The position numbers and the translations under genes were made by a program. The notes below the pieces were generated by a model, which was not told the origin of the DNA, ran no database searches, and saw nothing but the letters and a program-made list of their open reading frames with translations. Of a stretch of 64,000 bases of DNA, positions 52,198 to 62,382 are shown in pieces (within the stretch, counting starts at the first letter, position 1; each line of letters starts with the position of its first letter). Origin of the DNA: Bacteroidales bacterium (lineage in GTDB: Bacteria > Bacteroidota > Bacteroidia > Bacteroidales > VadinHA17); the NCBI GenBank assembly GCA_022865305.1, contig JALHSP010000088.1, positions 1-64,000 of the forward strand. The letters are read 5' to 3'.

Positions 52198-54093
52198 TTA
52201 GTCCGATTTGATAAACGAAGACATTATCGTAAGAAGGTGTTCTTTTCTGATTGGTTTTATCAGGCAGGCATCGCAGCCTGCTTCAAGAATTATGTCTTTC
52301 TCGTCTTCAAAAATATAGGCAGTCTGAGCTATAATGGGAAGATCCTTTTTTATCTTCCTGATCTCTTTTGCTGCTTCAATGCCGTTCATTTCTGGCATCT
52401 GCATATCGAGCAGAACAACATCAATATCCGGGGTGTTTTTAATCAGTTCAATAGCATCAAATCCTGACCGGGCTGTGATGATTGTTATACCGGTATCTGT
52501 GAGTACCCGGGTCAGGTAAATAAGGACATCTTTGTTGTCATCCACAAGAAGGCATTTTCTCGAACTCCAGTTTATCGGATTTACGAGCTGATCTTTAATA
52601 AAGGCCTGCATTTTTGTCTTGGTGGTTCCGGCAGGCCGGTAAGGAATAGAAAAGCTGAATTCGGAACCCATGCCTTTTTCTGACTGAACAAAAATCCTGC
52701 CGCCCATCCTCTCAATTACTTCTTTTGCAAGAGTTAATCCGATGCCAAGCCCTTCAAAAGGACGATGATGCCCGTCAATTTCCTGCCTGAATTCTTCAAA
52801 AATACGTCCCAGATTTTCTTTATTAATGCCAATACCGGTATCCTTAATTTTAAAAACCAGATTCTCATTTTCCCTGTAATAGGATAATTCAATCGATCCG
52901 TCGAGAGTGAATTTAACTGCATTGTCCATAAGATGGCTTAATACACGTTTAAGCCATATTCTGTCAGTAAAGATCAGATCTGCGTTTTCCTCAAACTGAT
53001 TTTTTACATTCAGGATAATTGATTTTTCATTTCGCCTGATTACCTTCCGGGCTTCATCAATGATCTCATTAACAATAGCATTTACTGATGCTTCTTCATA
53101 TGTAATTTCAATCTGTGAGCTTTCAAGCCTGGAGAGATCAATAATATCCCCTATTATCTGTAATAGTTTTTCGCTATTGTGGTTAATATGTTCAATATAT
53201 TCTTCTTTGGCTTCTCTGGTTATATCATTTGAAAGTAGAAGGTTCGAGAATCCTACCACACTGTTCAGAGGAGTTCGTATTTCATGTGAAATATTGGCAA
53301 GAAAACTGGTTTTAAGCCTGTTGCTTGTTTCAACTTCCACATTTGCCTTAATTAATTCTTCATGCGCTTGCTTAAGTTTGGTAATATCCCTCGAAATCGT
53401 AAGTGAACCGAGAACCTCTCCACTATCATCTATAACAGCCACAGACCTTGAGGAGAGGGAGACATAATGTCCATCCTTATGTCTTAGCCTGAGTTCACAT
53501 TCAAAAAATCCATTATCAATAATTGATTTTACCCTTTTTACGAGATATTCCTGATCATCAGGGTGTACAAAATCAGCCGGATTACTTGAGAGATATGATT
53601 CCCTGTCATGGCCTATCAAAGAATAAAATGCTGAATTTGCGAATTTCAGGTTCCAGTCCCTGTCGTAAAATGAAATACCATCATCAGCTGATTGTATCAA
53701 CATTCTATAGAATTTATCGGATTCGGAATGTTCTTTTGTAACCAGGTCTTTCTGGATTGCCAGCTCTTTATTTTTGTTTTGAAGATCTTTGTTGATTTTT
53801 TCAATCTGTTGATTTCTGTTCCGGAGTTCCCTGTTAACCTTTTTAAGTTTTTTCGAAAAAATTATAATAATGATGCAGATGATGATAAGAGCACCCAGGA
53901 GTGTAAGAAGCAGGTGAAGAAGCGATTTAGAGAATATAGTAACAGAATTCAGAGTGATAGCTGGAAAATAAAATATGCTTCTATCTGCACAAAAAGATTG
54001 AACAGGCAATAGAGTTATAATAAACGTTAACACCAGATATGCCAAATATCTGCCGGATCTGTCTTTTACTATTTTCCCAACTCCTCTTGTCAT
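52198..54093 (-). CDS. Hybrid sensor histidine kinase with PAS and receiver domains
   Basis: A 631-residue protein: an N-terminal signal or membrane helix, a second helix (LLLTLLGALIIICIIIIIF), a coiled coil with NRQQ-type repeats, then PAS (YRMLIQSADDGISFYDRDWN), HisKA with phospho-His in FLANISHEIRTPLNS, HATPase (LSHLMDNAVKFT, IKDTGIGINKENLGRIFEEF, FEGLGIGLTLAKE), and a receiver domain with phospho-Asp in VVLLDMQMPEMNG. No partner response regulator is adjacent, so it may act through a separate phosphotransfer or output protein. The signal sensed is not known. Confidence 0.93.
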   Translation of the reverse strand: MTRGVGKIVKDRSGRYLAYLVLTFIITLLPVQSFCADRSIFYFPAITLNSVTIFSKSLLHLLLTLLGALIIICIIIIIFSKKLKKVNRELRNRNQQIEKINKDLQNKNKELAIQKDLVTKEHSESDKFYRMLIQSADDGISFYDRDWNLKFANSAFYSLIGHDRESYLSSNPADFVHPDDQEYLVKRVKSIIDNGFFECELRLRHKDGHYVSLSSRSVAVIDDSGEVLGSLTISRDITKLKQAHEELIKANVEVETSNRLKTSFLANISHEIRTPLNSVVGFSNLLLSNDITREAKEEYIEHINHNSEKLLQIIGDIIDLSRLESSQIEITYEEASVNAIVNEIIDEARKVIRRNEKSIILNVKNQFEENADLIFTDRIWLKRVLSHLMDNAVKFTLDGSIELSYYRENENLVFKIKDTGIGINKENLGRIFEEFRQEIDGHHRPFEGLGIGLTLAKEVIERMGGRIFVQSEKGMGSEFSFSIPYRPAGTTKTKMQAFIKDQLVNPINWSSRKCLLVDDNKDVLIYLTRVLTDTGITIITARSGFDAIELIKNTPDIDVVLLDMQMPEMNGIEAAKEIRKIKKDLPIIAQTAYIFEDEKDIILEAGCDACLIKPIRKEHLLTIMSSFIKSD

Positions 54094-54248
54094 AACAAAA
54101 TCAAGTAATGGCTGATTTTAAGACTTTCTCAATTTATAAATTCAGGATATGGCGCAAATATAAAGATTCAAAGGATCAATTCATGATCTTTTTTTCACAA
54201 AAAGTGTTAAATTGCAAACAGTTGCCCGGTTAAAAAATCACTTTTAAA

Positions 54249-54758
54249 ATGGAAAGAGAAAAATCGTTTTCAGGTAATAGAAAATACAGCAATAAAGAAA
54301 TAACCGTATACTGGAAACCATCTGCCTGTGTACATGCATCATACTGTTACAGGGAGCTTATTGAGGTTTTTGATCCAAGCAGCAGGCCATGGGTGGATAT
54401 GAATGGAGCTCCAACAGCCAGGATTATTGAAACAGTCAATATGTGCCCGACCGAAGCTCTTACATGGAAGTGGAATGATGAAGAAAGGAATAAAACAGTT
54501 GGTAATGATCAGACTAACCATATCAAGTTCAGAAGACCGGAACTTATTGAGGAATCTACTCCTGAATCAAAAGAGAATCCTGTTTCAGTAAAAATTATGG
54601 CTGACGGACCAGTTGTTATTAAAGGGAATTTTACCCTGATATATAGCGGGAACAACAAAGAAATAAACGAAAGCCTGATCTCAATATGCCGGTGCGGTGC
54701 AAGCGATCATATGCCTTTCTGTGATGGAAAGCACAGACATATTGGTTTTAACGGTTAA
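54249..54758 (+). CDS. Mono-cluster 4Fe-4S (YjdI-like) plus CDGSH FeS protein
   Basis: The 169-residue protein has two FeS parts. Residues about 18-75 match the divergent 4Fe-4S mono-cluster domain (WKPSACVHASYCYREL, NMCPTEALTW). After a linker, residues about 110-169 match a CDGSH domain, with ICRCGASDHMPFCDGKHRHIG supplying three Cys and one His for a 2Fe-2S cluster. It is followed four bases later by a second CDGSH protein. Role: redox or cluster transfer; not shown for this family in bacteria to my knowledge. Confidence 0.87.
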   Translation: MEREKSFSGNRKYSNKEITVYWKPSACVHASYCYRELIEVFDPSSRPWVDMNGAPTARIIETVNMCPTEALTWKWNDEERNKTVGNDQTNHIKFRRPELIEESTPESKENPVSVKIMADGPVVIKGNFTLIYSGNNKEINESLISICRCGASDHMPFCDGKHRHIGFNG

Positions 54759-54762
54759 TTCA

Positions 54763-54960
54763 ATGAATATGGAAGAAAAGAAAGAGAATAAATCACAGGC
54801 AGTGGTCGAGGTAATAGATTCCGGACCTCTGAAAATTTCAGGGAATTTACTGTTAAAAGACCTGAAAAAGGATATAACTGATAATTCTGGTGAAGTGTAC
54901 CTGTGCAGATGTGGTCGCTCGGGTAATAAGCCGTACTGCGACAGGTCGCATAAGAAATGA
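54763..54960 (+). CDS. Small CDGSH iron-sulfur protein
   Basis: I choose ATG 54763 (MNMEEKKENKSQ), which lies just beyond the preceding stop; the frame extends to 54697 but would overlap the first CDGSH gene. The 65-residue protein has a single CDGSH-type motif, LCRCGRSGNKPYCDRSH, with the three Cys and the His. It follows the two-domain FeS protein by four bases, so both are made together. Confidence 0.85.
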   Translation: MNMEEKKENKSQAVVEVIDSGPLKISGNLLLKDLKKDITDNSGEVYLCRCGRSGNKPYCDRSHKK

Positions 54961-54973
54961 AGATTAAAGTATT

Positions 54974-56170
54974 TTAATTGTCATTCAAAGCAAATTTTAC
55001 TCTTTCAGCTGCCTCTTTGAAAGATATCGCAGAAGATACTGCAAGCCCTGAGTTGTCAATGATATCTTTAGCCTCTCTGGCATTTGTTCCCTGCAACCTT
55101 ACTATTACAGGAATATTGATTTTTCCGATAGATTTATAAGCCTCTACCACGCCATTTGCCACCCTGTCGCATCTTACAATTCCACCGAAGATATTGATAA
55201 GTATAGCCTTTACAGCAGGATCTTTCAGGATGATCCTGAATCCGGCTTCGACTGTTTTTGCACTGGCTCCACCCCCTACATCAAGGAAATTTGCCGGAGA
55301 TCCTCCCGAAAGTTTTATTATGTCCATTGTTGCCATTGCAAGACCTGCTCCGTTTACCATGCAACCGACATTACCATCGAGTTTTACGAAGTTCAGGTTA
55401 TAATTTCCGGCTTCTACTTCAACCGGATCTTCTTCGGTTATATCTCTCATTTCTGCCAGGTCAGGATGCCGGTACAGTGCATTATCGTCAAGGACAAGTT
55501 TGCAATCAACGGCAAGTATCCTGTTGTCACTGGTCTTAAGCACCGGATTTACTTCAAGTAACTGGGCATCACATCCAATGAAAGTTTCATAAATCCCTGA
55601 CAAAAATTTCTGCATATTCTTAAATGAGATACCTGACAAACCCAGATTAAATGCTATGTTTCGGCATTGAAATAACTGCAGACCGATTCCCGGATTGATT
55701 TCTTCTGTAAAAATTAAATCAGGTGTTTTTTCTGCAACTTCTTCAATCGACATTCCTCCCTGCGGAGAATACAATATAATATATCTTCCTTTGCTCCGGT
55801 CGAGAAGAATACTGACATAGAATTCTTTTGGTTCCGATTCTCCCTTATAATAAACATCCTGTGCGATCAAAACCCTGTTTACTCTTTTACCGCCAGGACC
55901 TGTCTGAGGTGTAATTAACTGCATACCGATCATCTGTTCTGCAAGGCGTCCGGCTTCTTCTGCTGATCTGGCCAGTTTTACACCACCACCTTTACCTCTG
56001 CCTCCGGCATGTATCTGTGCTTTCACAACAAAATACTCTGATCCGAATTTCTCTTTTAGCTGCCCGGCTACCATTACTGCCTGTTCAGGTGTTTCAGCTA
56101 CGAATCCTTCCTGAATATCAACATTATATGCTCTTAATAAAGATTTACCCTGGAATTCGTGAATATTCAT
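54974..56170 (-). CDS. sucC: Succinyl-CoA synthetase beta subunit (ADP-forming)
   Basis: The 398-residue protein has the ATP-grasp domain ([34 protein letters not shown]) and the CoA-ligase half with [32 protein letters not shown] and [15 protein letters not shown]. It makes succinate and ATP from succinyl-CoA in the citric acid cycle or in propionate metabolism. Its usual partner sucD is not adjacent in the window; the neighbours are unrelated. Confidence 0.95.
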   Translation of the reverse strand: MNIHEFQGKSLLRAYNVDIQEGFVAETPEQAVMVAGQLKEKFGSEYFVVKAQIHAGGRGKGGGVKLARSAEEAGRLAEQMIGMQLITPQTGPGGKRVNRVLIAQDVYYKGESEPKEFYVSILLDRSKGRYIILYSPQGGMSIEEVAEKTPDLIFTEEINPGIGLQLFQCRNIAFNLGLSGISFKNMQKFLSGIYETFIGCDAQLLEVNPVLKTSDNRILAVDCKLVLDDNALYRHPDLAEMRDITEEDPVEVEAGNYNLNFVKLDGNVGCMVNGAGLAMATMDIIKLSGGSPANFLDVGGGASAKTVEAGFRIILKDPAVKAILINIFGGIVRCDRVANGVVEAYKSIGKINIPVIVRLQGTNAREAKDIIDNSGLAVSSAISFKEAAERVKFALNDN

Positions 56171-56272
56171 CGGTTACAGTTTAATTAAAATAACACTCTC
56201 TTAATCATAGATTTCAATGATACAAAATAAAAATAATAAATGAAATTTTTGGTTATTTTCGTACAAAAAAGA

Positions 56273-56806
56273 ATGCGTAAGCTTCTCAATAGCGAACTTG
56301 GAAGAAAAACTGTAAAGCAATACCGCGAATCTGAAAAATCCCCCTTTGTAATTGTCCTCGACAATGTAAGGAGCAATAGTAATGTGGGGTCAATTTTCAG
56401 AACAGCTGATGCTTTTCTTGTTGAAAGAATTTATCTGTGCGGTATTACTTCCAGGCCACCTCACAGGGAAATTAATAAGACTGCCCTTGGAGCAACCGAA
56501 TCTGTCGCATGGAAATATTTTCAGAGAACATCTGATGCCTTAAAAGAACTCAAAAATCTCGGTTACAAAATAATTGGGATCGAGCAGGCAGCAGGATCTG
56601 CGGGGCTTGGTGATTTTGAAGTTAAAAATGGACTCAGATATGCTTTGGTTTTCGGGCATGAGGTAAACGGTGTTGAACAGGAAATTCTTAATGAATGTGA
56701 TTATGTTGTTGAGATACCACAGTTTGGTACCAAGCACTCGTTTAATATTGCGGTGAGTGCGGGGATTGTTCTTTGGGAGTTGAATAAAATAAGGCCGCAT
56801 TTGTGA
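56273..56806 (+). CDS. TrmH/SpoU family RNA 2'-O-methyltransferase
   Basis: I choose ATG 56273 (MRKLLNSELGRKTVKQY), the usual opening of this family; the frame runs 33 bases further up but those residues are unrelated. The 177-residue protein has the SPOUT knot motifs LDNVRSNSNVGSIFRTADAF, LVFGHEVNGVEQEIL and IPQFGTKHSFNIAVSAGIVL. It modifies a tRNA or rRNA ribose; the site is not clear. Its last codons overlap a strong terminator. Confidence 0.9.
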   Translation: MRKLLNSELGRKTVKQYRESEKSPFVIVLDNVRSNSNVGSIFRTADAFLVERIYLCGITSRPPHREINKTALGATESVAWKYFQRTSDALKELKNLGYKIIGIEQAAGSAGLGDFEVKNGLRYALVFGHEVNGVEQEILNECDYVVEIPQFGTKHSFNIAVSAGIVLWELNKIRPHL

Positions 56807-56818
56807 TGCGGCCTTATT
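56788..56818. terminator. Bidirectional terminator overlapping a stop codon
   Basis: AATAAGGCCGCAT at 56788-56800 and ATGCGGCCTTATT at 56806-56818 form a perfect 13-base stem with loop TTGTG; the methyltransferase stop TGA is at 56804-56806 in the loop edge. The convergent TPR lipoprotein gene ends 17 bases beyond. It can stop transcripts from both sides. Confidence 0.85.
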
Positions 56819-56835
56819 ATTTATAAGATTCTTAA

Positions 56836-58551
56836 TTACTGGACTGCTGATTTGAAAGTATCATCATTCCAGAACTTAGCTAATTCAAGATCAGTTTTTG
56901 CATAATCTTTCCAATCAGCTTTAAATCCGATTGCTTCCCGTAAGCCGTTAAGCATATAGTTTCTGTCATCAAGACGAGCACCAATAACTGCTTTCAGGTA
57001 TGAAGGTTTTCCGCATTTGCACATTTCCTTCATGCCGTCAAGCATAGTTTTTGCTTTATTGACATCGCCTTTAAGAACCAGTGCAAGAGCATTGTTGAAG
57101 CATGGCTCTGTACCAAAATAGTTAACTGCTTTGTCATATTCGCCTTTTGTTATTGCTATAACGCCAAGACCCCACTTTGATTCAGTTGTTGCAGCGGTCA
57201 TCGAATTGAAATACTCTTCAGCTTTTGCGAGATCTCCTTTTACCAGTGAGCCGAAGCCGAGGTTATTCTTGACCACGTCGTTATTCTCGATAGTTTTTGC
57301 TCTTTCGAAAGCAGCAACTGCCTCATCGGTTTTGCCTAAAGCCATATAAGCATAACCTACATTGTTTGCTGCACGAATGTCAGTGGGATTACTTTCAAGT
57401 GCTGCCTGATAGAATTTGAGCTGCTCATTAGCATCAGTTGTAAGAGAAGCAGCGTACAACGTCTCCTCGAGACTAAGTACTTTGGGATCTGCTTTAGCCT
57501 GAGCAAGAATCTGTTCATCACTGCGGCCTACTTTATCAACGCTGATAAGCATTTTTGATCTTCTGAGTTTTGGAAGAATGTCGTTTTTCAGAGACTCAAA
57601 TGCAGATGACATGTTCCTGATTTCTTTTTCGCGTACATCAGGGTCGGAATACATTGAAAGGACACGCAGAATAAGGTCTCTGTCCTGTAATGTTGAATTC
57701 TCAACTTCTGTCTTAAATCCGTCCCAGTCTTCAGCAGTGGTTTTTGCATCAAAGAAACCCGGAGCTTTAGCAGCTTCAACTTTCTCAAATTCTTTCTTAA
57801 TGAATTTATCAGCTGATGCACCTCTGTTAACCGAAAGCTTTTCGTTGAAGTCAAATTTGCCATCCGGTGAAGCATATGAACTGATAGCAGCAGTTTTTAA
57901 CTGCCGATTCGGATCTGTGCTGACAGATTTAATATAATCTTTGAGAAGAGTAATATCTTCAGCTTTCAGCTCATTGCTGCGAATATCATATCTGTTGATT
58001 ACATAGTTTATATCTGCAACCTGACTTTCCGGAGTAATCCTGACAAAATTATCCTTCAACATCATAGCTCTTCCATGTATTTGAACAAGGGTTGACGTTG
58101 CAATTACGCCGTCTGCTAATTTTACAGGATCAAAATCGAGGCTTTTTGCACCTCTTGCAGCAGTTACTCTTAACATCAGTTCTGAGACCTTCATGGCGTC
58201 CTTATAAGGAACCGCAGCAGTATAGGTAAAATTACCTCCGCTATAAGTAATCACCTGGTTGTTAGCCTGAACGCTCTCACCCTGAAGAACCTGAACCTTT
58301 TCAAAAGCGGTTTCACCACCGGTATAAGTAAGTACAGGTGTAGCTGTCAGTGTAGTCTTTTTGTCGAAATACTTCTCGGGGAATACACCTTTGATTGTGA
58401 CATTAACAAGGCCTGCATGGGTCTCCAGTACTTTTGGTGTAACCTCATACTTTATTAAGTCTGAGTTTTTCTTCATCTTATTCAGTCCACTGCAACTGGT
58501 CATTACAATTGCGGCCAGAATAAGGATAAAATAGCTTCTGATTTTTTTCAT
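56836..58551 (-). CDS. TPR-containing lipoprotein
   Basis: A 571-residue lipoprotein (lipobox MTSC, Cys20). The N-terminal half is beta-rich with TYTGGETAFEKVQVLQGES, then an OmpA-like-looking stretch, ISSYASPDGKFDFNEKLSVN followed by RGASADKFI, which may contact peptidoglycan. The C-terminal half has tetratricopeptide repeats (AANNVGYAYMALGKTDEAVA, VKNNLGFGSLVKGDLAKAEE). A scaffold in the envelope of Bacteroidota is likely; no enzyme motif is present. It is monocistronic and ends against the trmH-like gene. Confidence 0.8.
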   Translation of the reverse strand: MKKIRSYFILILAAIVMTSCSGLNKMKKNSDLIKYEVTPKVLETHAGLVNVTIKGVFPEKYFDKKTTLTATPVLTYTGGETAFEKVQVLQGESVQANNQVITYSGGNFTYTAAVPYKDAMKVSELMLRVTAARGAKSLDFDPVKLADGVIATSTLVQIHGRAMMLKDNFVRITPESQVADINYVINRYDIRSNELKAEDITLLKDYIKSVSTDPNRQLKTAAISSYASPDGKFDFNEKLSVNRGASADKFIKKEFEKVEAAKAPGFFDAKTTAEDWDGFKTEVENSTLQDRDLILRVLSMYSDPDVREKEIRNMSSAFESLKNDILPKLRRSKMLISVDKVGRSDEQILAQAKADPKVLSLEETLYAASLTTDANEQLKFYQAALESNPTDIRAANNVGYAYMALGKTDEAVAAFERAKTIENNDVVKNNLGFGSLVKGDLAKAEEYFNSMTAATTESKWGLGVIAITKGEYDKAVNYFGTEPCFNNALALVLKGDVNKAKTMLDGMKEMCKCGKPSYLKAVIGARLDDRNYMLNGLREAIGFKADWKDYAKTDLELAKFWNDDTFKSAVQ

Positions 58552-58663
58552 AGTTAAACTTATTTGTTTATGATCGGTTTTATTGAATAAATAACATACA
58601 ATATACTAATTATATGCAAATCTAAAAAAAAAGTTAGAGTATCTGTCAAATTTTCTTAAATAA

Positions 58664-59305
58664 TTATAAAATCAATTTATTCAATCCTGTCGGATAATCG
58701 TCAAAAAAGATGGCATTTACCAGTCTTTCATAATGATCTGTATTTGCCACAAAATCTAGTCCATTTATATCAATAACAAGGTATTTGTTTCCCGGATTCT
58801 GTTTAAAAAAGGTGAAATAACTGTCCTGTATTTTTTCGAGATATTTTAAAGTTATTGATTTTTCATAGCTCCGGCCCCGTTTTTTAATATTCTGAAGCAA
58901 TCTTTCAGGGCTCAGATGAAGATAGACATAGATATCGGGTTTAGGCAGAGATCCATAAATAATATAGAAAATCTGCCGGTAGAGATTATATTCCTCTCCT
59001 TTCAGGGTTGATGCTGCAAAAACAAGCGATTTCATGAAATAATAATCCGCAATTGTAAATTCTTTAAACAGATCCTGCGGTACCAGTTCTTCTTTCAGTT
59101 GTTTGTAACGGCTGGCAAGAAATGACAATTCAAGAGGGAAAGAGTATTTCTCCGGATCATCATAGAATTTTGGTAGAAAAGGATTATCGGCAAAATGCTC
59201 GAGGATAAGGTGTGCATTAAACTGTTCCGCAATTCTGCATGCAAGGGTTGTTTTACCTGCGCCTATATTGCCCTCAATAACCACATAATTGTACCTGATT
59301 TTCAT
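58664..59305 (-). CDS. Deoxynucleoside kinase
   Basis: The 213-residue protein has a P-loop (IEGNIGAGKTTLACRIAEQF), substrate motif LSFLASRYKQL, and the lid KKRGRSYEKSITLKYLEKIQ, matching the deoxyadenosine/deoxyguanosine kinase family. It salvages deoxynucleosides. The specific base is uncertain. It is a single gene upstream of a repeat and pnp on the same strand. Confidence 0.9.
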   Translation of the reverse strand: MKIRYNYVVIEGNIGAGKTTLACRIAEQFNAHLILEHFADNPFLPKFYDDPEKYSFPLELSFLASRYKQLKEELVPQDLFKEFTIADYYFMKSLVFAASTLKGEEYNLYRQIFYIIYGSLPKPDIYVYLHLSPERLLQNIKKRGRSYEKSITLKYLEKIQDSYFTFFKQNPGNKYLVIDINGLDFVANTDHYERLVNAIFFDDYPTGLNKLIL

Positions 59306-59389
59306 CCTTAAATGAATTGCTGATTCAATTAATCAAATTTAGGAATTGAAAAAGGGAATAACAATAAAGAGTTAAGAAAATCCAAGAGA

Positions 59390-59510
59390 TACCCCCCTTT
59401 GTCCCCCCTGAAGGGGGGATAAATATCTTCCATTTAGGAAGATCCATGTAAAAGAATTGATTTTTCTCCCCCTTCAGGGGGAGTTCCGCTTTAGCGGGAG
59501 GGGACCTCCT
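59390..59510. repeat. GC-rich double palindrome, copy 4
   Basis: CCCCCC-TGAA-GGGGGG (59403-59418) forms hairpin one, preceded by ACCCCCC. After about 50 AT-rich bases, CTCCCCC-TTCA-GGGGGAG (59466-59483) forms hairpin two, then CCGC-TTTA-GCGG. It lies between the deoxynucleoside kinase and pnp, and could also end the pnp transcript. Confidence 0.75.
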
Positions 59511-59513
59511 TAA

Positions 59514-61676
59514 TCAGTTTTTCTGATCCTCAGGCTTTTTGTGTTCCTGTTCCTGTTTAGGCGGGCGTGGAAGGAGCGCTTTTCTGGATAATTTCAGTTT
59601 CCCGCTTTTGGGATCAATATCAATAAGCTTTACTTCAACCTCATCGCCTACCTTCAGAACCTCGTCAACTGTTTTAATCTTTTTCCAGTCAATCTCTGAG
59701 ATGTGAAGAAGTCCATCCTTATTCGGAAGGATTTCAACAAATGCCCCGAACTGAACAATGGTCTTAACTTTCCCTTTATACACCTGTCCTACTTCAGGAA
59801 CCGTAACAATCTTTTTCACCCATTCGACAGCAGCGGAAATTATTTCCTTGTTCTCACCGAAAATATTGACATCACCCCGACCTTCAATTTCTTCAACAAT
59901 TATGGTTGCACCGGTTACACGTTGTATCTCCTGTATCACTTTTCCACCAGGACCAATAAGGGCACCGATCATATCTTTAGGTATTGACAGCATTTCAATT
60001 CTCGGGGCATGAGGCTTAAGTTCCGGACGCGGTTCTGAAATAGTCTGGTTCATAATATTCAGTATATGCATTCTGCCTGCTTTCGCCTGTTCAAGAGCTT
60101 TTGCCAGAATTTCGAAGGATAATCCTTCTACCTTTATATCCATTTGCGTTGCAGTAATACCATCGCGAGTACCTGCTACTTTGAAATCCATGTCGCCAAG
60201 ATGATCCTCATCACCAAGAATATCGGAAAGAATCGCATATTTATTTGTATCCTTATCTGTAATCAGTCCCATAGCAATCCCTGAAACCGGCTTACTGAGC
60301 TTTATTCCGGCATCCATAAGTGCAAGAGTACTGGCGCAGACTGTTGCCATGGAAGAAGAACCGTTGGATTCAAGGATATCTGAAACGACTCTTATTGCAT
60401 AAGGATTTTCTTCATCGGGCGGCATCATATTTTTAATTGCCCTGTGAGCAAGGTTTCCATGACCTATCTCTCTTCTGCTTATACCCCTGGCAGGCTTTGC
60501 ATCACCGGTCGAAAATGGTGGAAAATTATAATGCAAAGTAAATTTCTCTGAGCCCTGATTCAAAACATCATCAATAATCTTTTCATCTAATTTGGTACCA
60601 AGAGTAACCGTTGTAAGCGATTGTGTTTCACCTCTGGTAAACAACGCTGAGCCATGTGTGGCCGGAAGAGGATCAATTTCGCATATTATAGGACGTATAT
60701 CATCAGGTTTTCTTCCGTCGAGACGTGTCTGTTCATCAAGTACAAGTCTTCTTGCAGCTTCTTTAAGAACTTCATTGAAGTACTTTCTTACAAGTACTTC
60801 ATTAATTTCATCTTCTTTAGTGTACTGAGCAAGAAAATCTGTTACAACGGTTTCAAAAGCCTGCATCCGTTTTTGCTTATTTGCAATGGATGACTTTGCT
60901 ATCTGATAGCATTTGTCATAAGTCTCCTTCCGTACTTTTCCCCTGAGATCATCATCATTAACTTCATGACAATATTCCCGTTTAACAGTTGATCCAACCT
61001 CTGAGGCAAATTCCATTTGAGCTTTACAGTGCCCTTTTATAGCTTCGTGAGCAATTTTCAGGGCTTCAAGCATATCAGCTTCGGAAACCTCTTTCAATTC
61101 TCCTTCAACCATAAGAATGTTATCGTATGTTGCACCTACCATCAGATCAATATCAGCTTCTTTCAGCTGGGTAGCTGTAGGATTTATAATAAATTTATTG
61201 TTAATTCTTGCGACTCTGACTTCCGAAATAGGCCCTTTGAAGGGGATATCTGAAACTGTTAAAGCAGCTGATGCAGCAAGTCCTGCAAGGGAATCCGGGA
61301 TAATATCAATATCTGCCGAAATCAAGCTGATTGTAACAAAAGTTTCTGCATGAAAATCATCAGGGAAAAGCGGCCGCAATGCCCTGTCAACCAGTCTGGA
61401 AATAAGAATTTCATAATCTGAAGGTCTGGCCTCCCTTTTCAGAAATCCGCCAGGAATACGCCCTGATGAAGCATATTTTTCCTTATATTCCACTGATAAT
61501 GGCATGAAGTCAGTATCTTCTTTTGCCTCTTTTGCTGCAACAACTGTTGCAAGTAACATTGTTTTTCCCATTTTCAATAATACTGAACCGTCAGCCTGTC
61601 TGGCTAACCGCCCTGTTTCCAGGATAATACTTCTCCCGTCACCAAGATCAATAGTTTTCTCTTTTACTTTAAACAT
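59514..61676 (-). CDS. pnp: Polyribonucleotide nucleotidyltransferase
   Basis: I set the start at ATG 61676 ([20 protein letters not shown]); the frame runs 60 bases up into the leader. The 720-residue enzyme has two RNase PH domains ([18 protein letters not shown] site, GIAMGLITD), a KH domain ([20 protein letters not shown]) and an S1 domain ([20 protein letters not shown]). It degrades RNA 3' to 5' by phosphorolysis. rpsO lies upstream on the same strand, the standard order. Confidence 0.97.
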   Translation of the reverse strand: MFKVKEKTIDLGDGRSIILETGRLARQADGSVLLKMGKTMLLATVVAAKEAKEDTDFMPLSVEYKEKYASSGRIPGGFLKREARPSDYEILISRLVDRALRPLFPDDFHAETFVTISLISADIDIIPDSLAGLAASAALTVSDIPFKGPISEVRVARINNKFIINPTATQLKEADIDLMVGATYDNILMVEGELKEVSEADMLEALKIAHEAIKGHCKAQMEFASEVGSTVKREYCHEVNDDDLRGKVRKETYDKCYQIAKSSIANKQKRMQAFETVVTDFLAQYTKEDEINEVLVRKYFNEVLKEAARRLVLDEQTRLDGRKPDDIRPIICEIDPLPATHGSALFTRGETQSLTTVTLGTKLDEKIIDDVLNQGSEKFTLHYNFPPFSTGDAKPARGISRREIGHGNLAHRAIKNMMPPDEENPYAIRVVSDILESNGSSSMATVCASTLALMDAGIKLSKPVSGIAMGLITDKDTNKYAILSDILGDEDHLGDMDFKVAGTRDGITATQMDIKVEGLSFEILAKALEQAKAGRMHILNIMNQTISEPRPELKPHAPRIEMLSIPKDMIGALIGPGGKVIQEIQRVTGATIIVEEIEGRGDVNIFGENKEIISAAVEWVKKIVTVPEVGQVYKGKVKTIVQFGAFVEILPNKDGLLHISEIDWKKIKTVDEVLKVGDEVEVKLIDIDPKSGKLKLSRKALLPRPPKQEQEHKKPEDQKN

Positions 61677-61729
61677 TATTTTATGATTTATGATTGCTGA
61701 AATTACAAGATGTAAAAATAGTATGAAAA

Positions 61730-61750
61730 AAGGCAATTCAAAATTGCCTT
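61730..61750 (-). terminator. rpsO-pnp intergenic terminator/processing hairpin
   Basis: On the minus strand AAGGCAATT and AATTGCCTT form a 9-base stem with a three-base loop, followed by six T. It lies directly after the rpsO stop and 54 bases before the pnp ATG. In many bacteria a hairpin here partly ends the rpsO transcript and is cut for pnp autoregulation. Confidence 0.8.
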
Positions 61751-61756
61751 CTTCAT

Positions 61757-62026
61757 CTACTTACGTAATTTCAGTGCTTTTATTATTTCCCGATACCGGT
61801 TGATATCTTTTACTCTCAGATAATCCAGAAGCCTTCTTCTTTTCCCTACTAGCTTTATAAGCGCCTGCTGTGTACTGAAATCTTTTTTATTCTTTTTGAG
61901 ATGCTCAGTCAGATGATTGATCCTGTATGAAAATAGTGCAATCTGCCCTTCAGCTGTCCCTGTATCAATCTCAGACGTTCCAAAAGTTTTGAAAAATTCC
62001 TGTTTCTTTTCAGTTGTTAAATACAT
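61757..62026 (-). CDS. rpsO: 30S ribosomal protein S15
   Basis: Start ATG 62026 ([20 protein letters not shown]) gives 89 residues, the normal length; the frame runs 93 bases upstream but only into leader sequence. Marks are [30 protein letters not shown] and [15 protein letters not shown]15 binds 16S rRNA in the platform of the 30S subunit and helps assemble it. pnp follows after the hairpin. Confidence 0.96.
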   Translation of the reverse strand: MYLTTEKKQEFFKTFGTSEIDTGTAEGQIALFSYRINHLTEHLKKNKKDFSTQQALIKLVGKRRRLLDYLRVKDINRYREIIKALKLRK

Positions 62027-62299
62027 GTCTCTTACTAAAATATTGTTTATCCACAAATAAATTAAATCTCCAATTTTGGAACGCAAAAATAAGGCTTTTT
62101 TATGTAAATTATCAAACAATTGACTTTTTTTTTAAAATTTATACTCCTCTATTCTTCTTTCAGTAACGAACTCCATTAAAAAAATATTGCTTCTATTTTA
62201 GAAAAGACGCAAAAATTATACTAAACGTTGCGTGGAAGTACATAATTATTGAACTGTTTATCAAACAATTTCAACAATTGGTCAAAAGATGTTAAGAAA

Positions 62300-62360
62300 C
62301 CCACCCCAGACCTCCCGACGCTTCGGTCGGGACAGGCTCTCCCAGGAGGGGATCCTTTTT
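62300..62360. repeat. GC-rich palindrome, copy 5 (short)
   Basis: CCCGAC at 62314-62319 pairs with GTCGGG at 62326-62331, nested between CCACCCC before and AGGAGGGG after. It keeps the C-tract start and G-tract end of the longer copies but has only one inner hairpin. It lies between DUF2851 and rpsO. A second T-run after 62355 could allow termination. Confidence 0.55.
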
Positions 62361-62382
62361 ATAACATCTCCCACTCTCCCAT

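Noticed and set aside
54697-54762. Longer start for the small CDGSH protein
   Set aside because: It would overlap the preceding CDGSH gene in another frame, and the first 22 residues show no sign of conservation.
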